A stretch of 64,000 bases of DNA from JBBATK01 sp044228285. GTDB lineage: Bacteria; Bacteroidota; Ignavibacteria; Kapaibacteriales; NICIL-2. The stretch is taken from NCBI GenBank assembly GCA_044228285.1, contig JBGAVD010000002.1:496001-560000 (forward strand), read 5' to 3'. This document shows positions 18,521 to 26,767 of this stretch, piece after piece. The notes beneath the pieces were generated by a model. It was not told the DNA's origin and did no database searches. It saw only the letters and a list, made by a program, of their open reading frames with translations. Position 1 is the stretch's first letter; the number at the start of each line of letters is the position of its first letter. The position numbers and the translations under genes were made by a program.

Positions 18521-19354
18521 ATGAAGTTTCGTGTGTTGCTTGTGCTATTCTTGACGTTGGGAGTCTGTGGTACTTCATTGCGAGCCCAAGATGAAGAAGA
18601 GACGGAGTCACCGATTGAGGCGGTGTCTAATAAAAAGCCAATCTATACTGGCCCAATCGTTGGAATAAACAAGGTCATCACTACTGGTCAATTTGCGTCA
18701 TTCGCAAGCCAATCACAGTGTCCTTTGTTTAAAGATGGCTCAGGTACTGGTTTCTTTGCTGGATGGACATTTGAGTATTTGATTGGTAAAGATGCGAAGA
18801 CTTCAAAGTCATCGATCATTGCGAGAGTTATCTATGATAATTTTCCAACAAGCTTCACAATGAAGGGTGACCAACTTCCTTCATTAGTTCGTATGCCCGA
18901 TGGATCGGATCAAGTGATCATTTCAGAAGTTCAGCACTATACAGGATTGAAATACACAACGCTTGATCTAGATCTCGCTTATCGTTTCAATCTTGGTGAT
19001 ACTCCACTGGGAATCACCGCGGGTCCAACGGTTGGCTTCGCAATGACTCAAGATTTGGTTCAAGAGTTTCGCTTGATCAGCCCATCCAACGTACAGCTTG
19101 TTCCTGATACTTCTGCAATTCGTTACGAGAATGATAATCGTACTGCTATTCTTCAAGATGGTCCATTGAAAAACGGAAACAAGCTGCGCCTTTCTTTGAA
19201 GGTTGGTTTGCAGTATGAGTTCATCATGAAGAAGATGACCATCATTCCATCGATCAATTACAACGTTGCAGTCACAAACATGAACGATGAGTCATGGCGT
19301 GTCAATGCTTTACAATTTGGAATTGAAGCACGATTCCCAGTCAAGATTTTCTAA
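18521..19354 (+). CDS. Probable outer-membrane beta-barrel protein
   Basis: The 277-residue product has a signal peptide (ending near RAQDE) and alternating hydrophobic strands through the C-terminus, ending in Phe (RFPVKIF). Strand examples are LDLDLAYRFNLG, LGITAGPTVGF and LRLSLKVGLQYEF. This fits the PorT-like or generic Bacteroidota beta-barrel class. A GGGGAC ribosome site lies just upstream. Its start eight bases after the large T9SS cargo suggests co-expression and perhaps surface anchoring of that cargo (inference). A strong terminator follows. Confidence 0.7.
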   Translation: MKFRVLLVLFLTLGVCGTSLRAQDEEETESPIEAVSNKKPIYTGPIVGINKVITTGQFASFASQSQCPLFKDGSGTGFFAGWTFEYLIGKDAKTSKSSIIARVIYDNFPTSFTMKGDQLPSLVRMPDGSDQVIISEVQHYTGLKYTTLDLDLAYRFNLGDTPLGITAGPTVGFAMTQDLVQEFRLISPSNVQLVPDTSAIRYENDNRTAILQDGPLKNGNKLRLSLKVGLQYEFIMKKMTIIPSINYNVAVTNMNDESWRVNALQFGIEARFPVKIF

Positions 19355-19374
19355 GAGATGTAACGTAGATTTCC

Positions 19375-19409
19375 GCGCTCGTGCCTTTTCGTGCGAGCGC
19401 TTTTTTTTT
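19375..19409 (+). terminator. Intrinsic terminator after the beta-barrel gene
   Basis: Arms GCGCTCGTGC (19375-19384) and GTGCGAGCGC (19391-19400) pair with two wobbles around a six-base loop and are followed by nine T residues. It lies just before the HIT-rsmA-PAP2 operon. Confidence 0.88.
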
Positions 19410-19426
19410 GTCAAGAAGCAACTATT

Positions 19427-20041
19427 ATGGATCGTTTGTGGTCACCATGGCGTTCTCAATACATCGCCTCATTCAGTACAACACCAAAGTCTGGAGCCGA
19501 ACGCTGCTTCCTCTGTGACGCAGCACAAGGGATTTCGCTACCCAGCGATACAACGATTGATGCACACTTGAATGACCCTATGCATCATGCTCGCGTGAGT
19601 TCTGTTGAAACACAATCGACCCTTGGTCCAGAATTGATTGACGCAACAAATTTGGTGGTGCACAGAGGGCAGGCGTGCTTTGTGATTATGAATCGCTTTC
19701 CGTACAACGCCGGACACCTTATGGTCGTTCCCTATGCCCACGTTGGAGATTTCGCTCAACTGGCACCAGAGGTTTCAGCAGAACTTATGCACACGATTCA
19801 GCTCTGTCATACTGTACTAACGAAACTGTACTTGCCACATGGTTTCAACATCGGCGCGAATCTCGGACGTGTAGCTGGTGCAGGTGTGCCTGATCATATT
19901 CACTTCCACATCGTTCCTCGCTGGAGCGGAGATACGAACTTCATGCCCGTGCTTGCAGATATCAGAGTGGCATCTGAGTCATTAGAAACCAGCCACGACG
20001 AGATCCGTGCAATGTTTCGTCGACTCTTGGAACAAGTATGA
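19427..20041 (+). CDS. HIT family hydrolase
   Basis: From the ATG at 19427 the 204-residue protein begins MDRLWSPWRSQYI, typical of the long HIT proteins of this group. A CFLC pair follows at 27-30. The histidine triad is His157, His159 and His161 (HIHFHIV). These enzymes cleave nucleoside phosphates such as AMP derivatives or diadenosine polyphosphates. The start was chosen over a frame opening inside the terminator at 19391. Its stop overlaps the next ATG by four bases, forming a coupled operon with rsmA. Confidence 0.9.
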   Translation: MDRLWSPWRSQYIASFSTTPKSGAERCFLCDAAQGISLPSDTTIDAHLNDPMHHARVSSVETQSTLGPELIDATNLVVHRGQACFVIMNRFPYNAGHLMVVPYAHVGDFAQLAPEVSAELMHTIQLCHTVLTKLYLPHGFNIGANLGRVAGAGVPDHIHFHIVPRWSGDTNFMPVLADIRVASESLETSHDEIRAMFRRLLEQV

Positions 20042-20859
20042 GCGACAAGAGGAGCTTGCGACCCAAAAAATCGCTATCGCAGAACTTTCTGGTGGACAGC
20101 TCGATCTCGCGAAAGATTGCACTCTCTTTGGAGCCGCAGGAAAATGAAACAGTCGTCGAGATAGGTCCAGGCACGGGAGCTCTCACCCGACAACTCTTGC
20201 CCCTCTGTAGCAAACTCATTTGTGTTGAGCTCGATGACCGAGCAGTAGAGCAGTTGCAGCTTGATTTCGCTGAAGAGTTGAACGCGAAGATGCGTCTACA
20301 CCACATGGACTTTCTTGAGTACTCACTTATTGATTGTGCTGCGCAGGCAGGCGCAGCCATCTCTGTCATCGGGAACATTCCCTATGCAATTTCATCGCCA
20401 ATCCTGTTTCATGTTTTCGACAATGCACAAGTACTTCGCTGCGCTGTGATGATGATGCAAAAAGAAGTGGCGCAGCGTTTAGTTGCTAGTGTAGGGAGTA
20501 AAGAGTATGGCGTACTAAGCTTGGCAGCGCAGACAGCCTGTAAAGCGAAAATGTTGTTCGATGTGAAGCCTGGCTCTTTCTTTCCTCGACCGTCTGTCAC
20601 CTCGTCGGTTGTGCGCATGACCTTTGCACCCATCATCGAAGACCACGAGGAAGTCCGTCAATTACGATTTTTAATACGCGCGGCCTTCGGCCAGCGCCGT
20701 AAAACCTTGCGCAACGCACTTGAGAGCTATGCGCTACAGAAGCATGGAATAGCTTTACGTCCCTTCGATTGGACATGGTTAGACAAGCGTGCCGAGCAAC
20801 TATCGCTCGATGATTTCCGCGGGGTCTTAGAACAGCTACGGGCGGAGGCTGTGAAATGA
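20038..20859 (+). CDS. rsmA: 16S rRNA (adenine1518/1519-N6)-dimethyltransferase
   Basis: The 273-residue protein shows the KsgA/RsmA pattern. It starts KKSLSQNFLVD, has the SAM-binding EIGPGTGALT (about 41-50), the acidic VELDD loop, the catalytic NIPY (113-116), and a C-terminal helical domain with AAFGQRRKTLRNAL. It dimethylates two adenines near the 3' end of 16S rRNA during 30S maturation. Both ends overlap neighbours by four bases (ATGA), so the three genes are likely translated together. Confidence 0.96.
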   Translation: MSDKRSLRPKKSLSQNFLVDSSISRKIALSLEPQENETVVEIGPGTGALTRQLLPLCSKLICVELDDRAVEQLQLDFAEELNAKMRLHHMDFLEYSLIDCAAQAGAAISVIGNIPYAISSPILFHVFDNAQVLRCAVMMMQKEVAQRLVASVGSKEYGVLSLAAQTACKAKMLFDVKPGSFFPRPSVTSSVVRMTFAPIIEDHEEVRQLRFLIRAAFGQRRKTLRNALESYALQKHGIALRPFDWTWLDKRAEQLSLDDFRGVLEQLRAEAVK

Positions 20860-21821
20860 GTGCCTTGCTTGTTCGACATGGTGCCCATCTGCGTCAGCGG
20901 ATGTATTCTCTTGACTGGTACTTCATTAGCCTTATTGCGGTCTATGTGCTGATCTGTTTGTGCTTTTGGTCCGAGATCCCAGCCCGGTGGAGCGTGCTGC
21001 TTGAGAATCTTAGCTTTGCAGCTATTTGTTTGAGCATCGTGTATTTCCTCAGCGATGCAGACAAAAAGTGGAAGCGAGTACTGCGAGAATTCTATGTGAT
21101 CCCCTTTGTCTATCCCATGTATGCGCAGATTTTTGCCTTCCTTCCGTACATACGGAGCACTTTGTACGATACGCAGCTCATAGCGTTAGATCATGCTTTG
21201 TGTGGAACACATCCTACGCAATGGTTGCAGCAGTTTAGCCACCCACTGTTGACAGAGTATCTTCAGGTGTGCTATGTCGCATTCTTCTTCTTACCCAGTA
21301 TTCACGGTATCATCCTGTTTAGAGCAAAGCGATTTGCAGAGTTTGAGCTCTTTAGTCGCTTGATGGTTTTTTCTTTCTTTGTTTCCTATCTGGCATACTT
21401 TGCCTTCCCAGCGGTAGGTCCGCGTTTTACCCTGCATAGCTTTACTACTTTGAGTACCGACCTACCCGGGCTGTGGGTGACAGATTTTCTGCGGGAAAGA
21501 GTCAATCAAGGCGGAGGAATACTAGTTGGCGCTGTAGATCCTGCAGCAATAGTGAATCGCGATTGTATGCCCAGCGGGCATACAATGATGACCTTGGTGA
21601 ACATGATCCTCACCTGGAAGTTCCGAACTCCAGGGAAATGGATATTCACCCTTGTAGGAAGTAGTCTGATAGTGGCCACTCTGTATTTACGCTATCATTA
21701 CGTTGTAGATGTGCTTGCCGGCGCGGCTTGCGCACTTCTCATGTTGGCTGCTGAGCCACGTGTTGATGCATGGCTAAAGAAACGAGGACTCGTTTCCAGC
21801 ATTCAAAACAGCCTTTCCTAA
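20856..21821 (+). CDS. PAP2-superfamily integral membrane phosphatase/transferase (PAP2_3 type)
   Basis: The 321-residue protein has about six hydrophobic helices. Late in the chain it carries FAFPAVGPRF, then CMPSGHTMMT and LYLRYHYVVDVLAG. These are the GPRF, SGH and RxHxxxD-like motifs of the inositol-phosphorylceramide-synthase-like PAP2_3 group. The two histidines are the catalytic ones of the family. A lipid phosphate is the probable substrate, but which one is unclear. It overlaps rsmA by four bases and ends the operon. Confidence 0.82.
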   Translation: MSALLVRHGAHLRQRMYSLDWYFISLIAVYVLICLCFWSEIPARWSVLLENLSFAAICLSIVYFLSDADKKWKRVLREFYVIPFVYPMYAQIFAFLPYIRSTLYDTQLIALDHALCGTHPTQWLQQFSHPLLTEYLQVCYVAFFFLPSIHGIILFRAKRFAEFELFSRLMVFSFFVSYLAYFAFPAVGPRFTLHSFTTLSTDLPGLWVTDFLRERVNQGGGILVGAVDPAAIVNRDCMPSGHTMMTLVNMILTWKFRTPGKWIFTLVGSSLIVATLYLRYHYVVDVLAGAACALLMLAAEPRVDAWLKKRGLVSSIQNSLS

Positions 21822-21979
21822 ACAGATAAAACCATAGAGTTCAGGTTTTTAGCAGTGGTGGTCGATAACCCACAGTGAAAAGTGTGCGCCACATCGATGC
21901 GACTTGGCACATCTTTTTCTAAACAAAAGCTGCTGAGGTACTCAGTTAGCTCATTCTTGGTTTATTAGGTACAATCACC

Positions 21980-22597
21980 ATGGCAGAAGTAGCAGAAGTT
22001 CGCGATGTAGAAGAAGGGGAACAACCCGTTCGTAAGGGCATGAAGCTGCCTATTCTCATCGGTTTGATTTTGGGCATAATCATTGTGCAGGTAGGCATTG
22101 TGATGGCTGCCATTCGCTTTTTTGCTCCAACGTCTGAGAATCATAAGACCAAAGGTGCGAACGAGAAAACAACAGAGGAGTCTCACGAGCACGGTGATGG
22201 CGAGCATGAGGAAGGTGAAGGCGAGGGTGAAGACGGTGAAGAACATCCTGCAGGTTACTCGCAGAAAGTTGAAGGCATCGTTAGTACGAAAAATGATTTG
22301 TACATCAACCCTAAGGGTGGTGCAAACCACATCGTTGTGATCTCTCTTGGTATCGAGGTTGCTCCTGAAGAAGCAGCAGAGGAAGTCGAAAAGAAACTCA
22401 TGGTTCCTATTCAAGACCGTGTGATTAGTAGAATCTCGAGCTATACCGTAGAAGAACTTCAAGATGGTAAGATGCGTGACTCGCTGCGGACCATTATTAA
22501 AAACGACATAAAACCATTCTTCCGCGGAATGGCAGAAGAAGGAAAAGAAGGGGTTAAACTTCGTAATGTGTATTTCCCCAAGTTCATTATTCAGTAG
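21980..22597 (+). CDS. fliL: Flagellar basal body-associated protein FliL
   Basis: The 205-residue product has a short cytoplasmic part, one transmembrane helix at about 22-45, and a very acidic His/Glu/Gly-rich linker (about 55-90). A FliL domain follows, ending LRTIIKNDIKPFF ... VYFPKFIIQ. FliL sits around the stator at the base of the flagellum and affects torque. The ATG lacks a strong ribosome site. It is followed by fliM and fliN on the same strand, which supports the assignment. Confidence 0.85.
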   Translation: MAEVAEVRDVEEGEQPVRKGMKLPILIGLILGIIIVQVGIVMAAIRFFAPTSENHKTKGANEKTTEESHEHGDGEHEEGEGEGEDGEEHPAGYSQKVEGIVSTKNDLYINPKGGANHIVVISLGIEVAPEEAAEEVEKKLMVPIQDRVISRISSYTVEELQDGKMRDSLRTIIKNDIKPFFRGMAEEGKEGVKLRNVYFPKFIIQ

Positions 22598-22653
22598 TGT
22601 AAACAAATAGACAACGACTCACAATCGTCCAGCGGCTTTCAAGGAAGAACAGA

Positions 22654-23688
22654 ATGGCAGACGTGTTATCGCAACAGGAAATTGACAGTCTTCTCACTGG
22701 CTTGAACATAAACGAGCGACAGGCTGAGGGTATGTCTGATCCGAATGCCCGTAACGACTTCCTCAGTTACGATTTCCGCCGTCCAAATCGTATCTCAAAG
22801 AACCAAGTACGGACGATTCATAACGTCCATGAAGCCTTCGCCGAAAATCTGGGCTATTATCTGGTTTCAAAACTCCAGACCCAGGCGAGCATTAGCGTGA
22901 CCTCAGTCGATCAGCTATTCTACTCCGAGTACATTCTATCGGTCTCAAATCCTAGTTGCCTTTACGTCTTTGATATTGTCGGTACGGACGGAAGCGGAAT
23001 TCTAGAGGTGAGTCCACAACTGGCGTTGTCCCTTGTTGAGCGTATGCTTGGCGGTCAGGCAGACCAACCAAGAAAACCTCGGACCATTACGCCCATTGAG
23101 CAAGCTGTCATGATGAATGTGGTAGACCACGCGATTGCTGACCTTGGTAATGCGTGGCGTTCTATCGCTGAGTTGTCGTTCGTGTACAACCGAATGGAGA
23201 GCGAGGCTGACTTCGTGCAGCTAGCTCCAAGCTCTGAAATCGTTGTTGTGGTCTCATTCGATGTCACTATCGGATTGAACTCATACCTCATGAATCTGTG
23301 CTTCCCAACCTTTGCTCTCGAGGATGTCATAGCACGATTGAACCGCCAGTCGGTCACCAATGGCATTGCCAACAACAATGCAGAGCGCGAGAGAGAGAAT
23401 GTTAAGGTCATGACGCAGCACCTTGCAACACAATACGTGCATGTGTCAGCAGATCTAGGAAAATCGACAATTTCGGTCAGGGAACTTCTCAATCTGAAGC
23501 CTGGCGACGTCATTAAACTCGATACAAAAGTCAATCAGGAGATTCAAGTGTCGATCGACGGAAAGCGCAAGCTCGCAGGTCGTCCCGGTACAGTTGATGG
23601 AAAAAAAGCTCTTCGCATAACGCGTTCACTTGTTGAGGACGATATGATAGAGCCAGACCTTTGGCATAAGTCAAACTCTTCACGCTAA
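22654..23688 (+). CDS. fliM: Flagellar motor switch protein FliM
   Basis: The 344-residue protein starts with the CheY-P docking peptide (LSQQEIDSLL, residues 5-14). It continues with the FliM middle domain (YDFRRPNRISKNQVRTIHNVHEAFAENL) and ends in a SpoA/FliN-like domain (LLNLKPGDVIKLD). It forms the C-ring that sets rotation direction. A GGAAG ribosome site lies upstream. The gene lies 56 bases after fliL and 134 bases before fliN. Confidence 0.96.
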   Translation: MADVLSQQEIDSLLTGLNINERQAEGMSDPNARNDFLSYDFRRPNRISKNQVRTIHNVHEAFAENLGYYLVSKLQTQASISVTSVDQLFYSEYILSVSNPSCLYVFDIVGTDGSGILEVSPQLALSLVERMLGGQADQPRKPRTITPIEQAVMMNVVDHAIADLGNAWRSIAELSFVYNRMESEADFVQLAPSSEIVVVVSFDVTIGLNSYLMNLCFPTFALEDVIARLNRQSVTNGIANNNAERERENVKVMTQHLATQYVHVSADLGKSTISVRELLNLKPGDVIKLDTKVNQEIQVSIDGKRKLAGRPGTVDGKKALRITRSLVEDDMIEPDLWHKSNSSR

Positions 23689-23822
23689 CGGTTGAGTTGT
23701 TCTGGTCGAGCCTCATGGGCTGGCTTCAGAACGAAATGAGGTAAAGGTTGTGCAGGAGAGTGAAATGAGAATGTTTAAGAAGTAAAGCAATTGAGCAATC
23801 ACGAGTAGGAAGGATCCAACAT

Positions 23823-24254
23823 ATGTCACAGGAAGAAATTGATGCGATGCTGAGTGGTAGTCATGGCGACTCGCAAACCACTGAGTTGAGCTCGCCAGAT
23901 GTCACAATTGAGCATCCGGAGTTCGGCGAAATCGAAGTACCCTCGCAGATTAAGTCGGCAAGTGGGAACACAGGTGTTATGTCGCCGCTCGACCCAAAAC
24001 TAGAAATGCTCTATGACCTCAACTTGGTTGTGAGCATTGAGCTGGGGCGCACGAACATGTTAATCCGCGACATCATGCGTCTCGGTCGTGGTTCTGTTGT
24101 TGAGTTCGACAAGCTGGTTAGTGAACCAGTCGATGTCTTGGTCAATGGCAAGAAAATGGCTGAAGGCGAAGTGGTTGTTATCGACAAGCACTTTGGTATT
24201 CGTATAACATCGCTCGTAGATCCAGCAGATCGTTTACGCTCATTGCGTAAGTAA
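23823..24254 (+). CDS. fliN: Flagellar motor switch protein FliN with a FliM-like N-terminal peptide
   Basis: The C-terminal half (about 65-140) is a SpoA/FliN domain: MLYDLNLVVSIELGRTNMLIRDIMRLGRGSVVEFDKL. The 143-residue protein also opens with MSQEEIDAMLSG, the EIDAML peptide that in FliM and FliY docks phosphorylated CheY. An AGGAAGGA ribosome site precedes the ATG. Together with fliM it should build the C-ring. The short length argues against a FliY phosphatase domain. Confidence 0.92.
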   Translation: MSQEEIDAMLSGSHGDSQTTELSSPDVTIEHPEFGEIEVPSQIKSASGNTGVMSPLDPKLEMLYDLNLVVSIELGRTNMLIRDIMRLGRGSVVEFDKLVSEPVDVLVNGKKMAEGEVVVIDKHFGIRITSLVDPADRLRSLRK

Positions 24255-24383
24255 GCGTCGTACTTCAGTGGGGTCTAGGTTCTCGCTTTGGTTGTTTTCA
24301 TGACCACCTCAGTCGTCTTTGATCAGTAAGTACGCGTATTCAAGGAGCTTCGCGTATAAGCGCGATTCAAAAGAAGGGATTTC

Positions 24384-24414
24384 TCAGCCCATGCAGCCGA
24401 GCTGCATGGGCTGA
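24384..24414 (+). terminator. Strong hairpin downstream of fliN, probable terminator
   Basis: A perfect 14-bp stem (24384-24397 with 24401-24414) with a three-base CGA loop lies 130 bases after fliN. No proper T-run follows (TGTCTTATT), so it could be a factor-dependent terminator or RNA-stabilising hairpin. Confidence 0.5.
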
Positions 24415-24495
24415 TGTCTTATTGGTCCGAAGGGTACGCAGAACGACCTCATCCAAATAGGTTGATATCAACTTCTACACATGGTCCTGCTTTTC

Positions 24496-24548
24496 TTGGG
24501 TTAAGCTAGCCGCACTCTTTACTTTTGTAGTTCATCATTAGACTACAA
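24496..24548 (+). promoter_or_regulatory. Bacteroidota-type promoter of asd, with overlapping hairpin
   Basis: TTG at 24496-24498 and TACTTTTG at 24520-24527 are 21 bases apart, fitting TTG-N(19-21)-TAnnTTTG. An inverted repeat, TTGTAGT (24525-24531) with ACTACAA (24542-24548), spans the expected start of transcription and ends six bases before the asd ATG. No Shine-Dalgarno is visible there. Confidence 0.55.
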
Positions 24549-24554
24549 CTCTCT

Positions 24555-25571
24555 ATGGGACTCTCCATTGCCGTCGTCGGCGCCACCGGCTTGGTTGGCA
24601 GAACAATGCTACAAGTACTAGAAGAACGCAATTTCAAGCACGATCGCTTGAGCCTGTTTGCGTCTGCCCGCTCCGCAGGACAAACCATTCACGCCTTTGG
24701 GCGCGAGCATGTGGTACAAGAGCTGAAGGCAGACTCTTTCGCGGGAATTGACATTGCCCTTTTCTCGGCTGGTGGGATCAGCAGCTTGGCGTTTGCGCCA
24801 TTAGCCGCAGCAGCTGGCTGTGTGGTGATTGACAATTCTTCTGCCTGGCGTATGCATCCCGAAGTGCCACTTGTTGTGCCTGAGGTAAATGCAGCTGCGT
24901 TGAGCAAGCATCATGGAATCATTGCTAACCCCAATTGCTCAACAATACAGATGGTGGTTGCGTTAAAGCCTATTCACGATGCATTTGGTCTAGAACGAGT
25001 CGTTGTCTCAACCTATCAATCCCCAAGCGGGGCAGGACAAAAGGGAATTGAGCATTTGATGGCAGAGACCCAAGATCGCGTTCCGCAACAACGCATCTCC
25101 CCTCATCAAGTTGCATTCAATGCAGTGTTTCACAGCATCGGTGAGGACGGAGGCTTCAGCGAAGAGGAACTCAAAATGAAGAATGAGACCCGTCGCATTC
25201 TCGACGAGCCCTCACTCAGAATCGCTGTGACCTGTGTGCGCGTACCTGTCTTGGGCGGACACGGTGAGTCGCTGAACATTGAGTGTCGTCGAGCATTTAC
25301 ACTCGAAGACCTCCGACAAGTGCTCCAGTCAGCTCCAGGCATTGTACTCCTGGACGATCCGCGAAACAGCCTCTATCCAACACCACAATTCAGTAAAGGC
25401 CGCGACGAAGTGTTTGTTGGTAGGCTTCGCCTTGACGATTCTGTGTCTCACGGCGCTCATCTCTGGGTTGTTGCCGACAACCTGCGCAAAGGTGCCGCAA
25501 CAAATGCGGTACAGATTGCCGAAGCGCTAGTGGCAAGTTCCACACTGCCATTCACTCAAACTACTTTCTAA
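24555..25571 (+). CDS. asd: Aspartate-semialdehyde dehydrogenase
   Basis: The 338-residue enzyme has the NADP-binding VVGATGLVGRTML at 7-19, the catalytic Cys128 in NPNCSTIQ, and the substrate-binding QSPSGAGQKG. The catalytic His lies in RVPVLGGHGESLNIE. It reduces aspartyl phosphate to aspartate semialdehyde, the branch point to lysine/diaminopimelate, threonine and methionine. It begins an apparent asd-manC-hutI transcription unit with only 41 bases to manC. Confidence 0.96.
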   Translation: MGLSIAVVGATGLVGRTMLQVLEERNFKHDRLSLFASARSAGQTIHAFGREHVVQELKADSFAGIDIALFSAGGISSLAFAPLAAAAGCVVIDNSSAWRMHPEVPLVVPEVNAAALSKHHGIIANPNCSTIQMVVALKPIHDAFGLERVVVSTYQSPSGAGQKGIEHLMAETQDRVPQQRISPHQVAFNAVFHSIGEDGGFSEEELKMKNETRRILDEPSLRIAVTCVRVPVLGGHGESLNIECRRAFTLEDLRQVLQSAPGIVLLDDPRNSLYPTPQFSKGRDEVFVGRLRLDDSVSHGAHLWVVADNLRKGAATNAVQIAEALVASSTLPFTQTTF

Positions 25572-25612
25572 GCCCTATTTCATCGAAGCACCACAACTTT
25601 TTAAGCACCCCC

Positions 25613-26767
25613 ATGAGTACCCAGAACATTATGACTTCTTCGGACCATCCCATAAAACGTTGTGCTGTCATCATGGCAGGTGGCAGCGGTGAGCGATTCT
25701 ATCCGCTTAGTCGACGTGTGAAACCGAAGCAGTTACTTCCGCTTGTGCGGCCAGACAAAAGCATGATAGAAGAAGCTATCGACAGAGTGCAATCCATCAT
25801 TCAAGCAGAGGATGTGTATGTCATCACGAGTGCTGTTTTACAAGAAGCAGTTCGTGCGGCACTTCCTCAAATACCGCCAGAGAATATTATTGCAGAACCG
25901 TACAAGCGAAACACTGCTCCGTGTTTGGCGCTCGCTGCATCCGTACTCATTGCTAAGTATAAGGGACACTTCTCGGCAGATCAACTATCTGTTGCTGTAC
26001 TGACCGCAGATCAGTTTATAGCTGACACAGAAGTCTTCGCCGAACAAGTTGATCAGTGTTTAACATACGCTGAAGCGCATCCAGTATTGCTTACCCTCGG
26101 GATACCTCCCGTGCGACCTGAAACGGGATACGGGTACATCGAGCTGGGCGAAGCCCGCGAGAATGATATATCCTCTGTGAAGTGCTTCCGAGAGAAACCA
26201 GATGCAGCGACAGCTCTAAGTTTTGTTGAGAGTGGCCGCTTCCTCTGGAACTCTGGAATGTTTTTCTATCGCTGTGACACCTTTGTTCAAGGCTTGTTGG
26301 AACACTGCGTCGAAGTAGGTCAGCACATCGACGCGATGAGCAGTTCGATACATAATGAGGTGCACACAGTGGCCCATGGCTCATACCCTAGTATTGATGA
26401 GGTCTTCGAGACCATGCCCGATATTTCCGTTGACTATGCACTTATGGAACGAGCTAGCAATGTCTGCGTGCTTCCGTCGCGTTTTGCATGGGATGATGTA
26501 GGATCTTGGGATTCTCTCGATCGCACAAATGAACACGATGACAACGATAACGTGTGCGTAGGAACAACAACTGTCGTTGAGTCGCACCACTCTATCATTG
26601 CAAACTACTCTACGAATCAGCAGATGATGTTGAGCGTGATAGGTCTTGAGAATGTGGTGGTGATTGCAACAGATGATAGCATTGTAGTATGTCCGAAAGA
26701 TCGAGTGCAAGAAGTAAAGAAAGCGGTTGCATTGATGAAAGAACGGAAGCAACACCAATGGCTCTAA
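25613..26767 (+). CDS. manC: Mannose-1-phosphate guanylyltransferase
   Basis: The 384-residue protein carries the nucleotidyltransferase signature MAGGSGERFYPLSRRVKPKQLLPL at about 21-44. The later FREKPD motif and the conserved SVDYALMER with WDDVGSWDSL belong to GDP-mannose pyrophosphorylases. It makes GDP-mannose from GTP and mannose-1-phosphate for polysaccharide or LPS synthesis. The isomerase domain of bifunctional ManC/AlgA enzymes is absent. The first ATG was kept; Met7 is an alternative. Its end overlaps hutI by ten bases. Confidence 0.93.
   Translation: MSTQNIMTSSDHPIKRCAVIMAGGSGERFYPLSRRVKPKQLLPLVRPDKSMIEEAIDRVQSIIQAEDVYVITSAVLQEAVRAALPQIPPENIIAEPYKRNTAPCLALAASVLIAKYKGHFSADQLSVAVLTADQFIADTEVFAEQVDQCLTYAEAHPVLLTLGIPPVRPETGYGYIELGEARENDISSVKCFREKPDAATALSFVESGRFLWNSGMFFYRCDTFVQGLLEHCVEVGQHIDAMSSSIHNEVHTVAHGSYPSIDEVFETMPDISVDYALMERASNVCVLPSRFAWDDVGSWDSLDRTNEHDDNDNVCVGTTTVVESHHSIIANYSTNQQMMLSVIGLENVVVIATDDSIVVCPKDRVQEVKKAVALMKERKQHQWL

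Noticed and set aside
21965..22606. 213-codon minus-strand frame opposite fliL
   Set aside because: It is a shadow of the acidic, codon-biased FliL gene and has no domain of its own; fliL fits its neighbours fliM and fliN.
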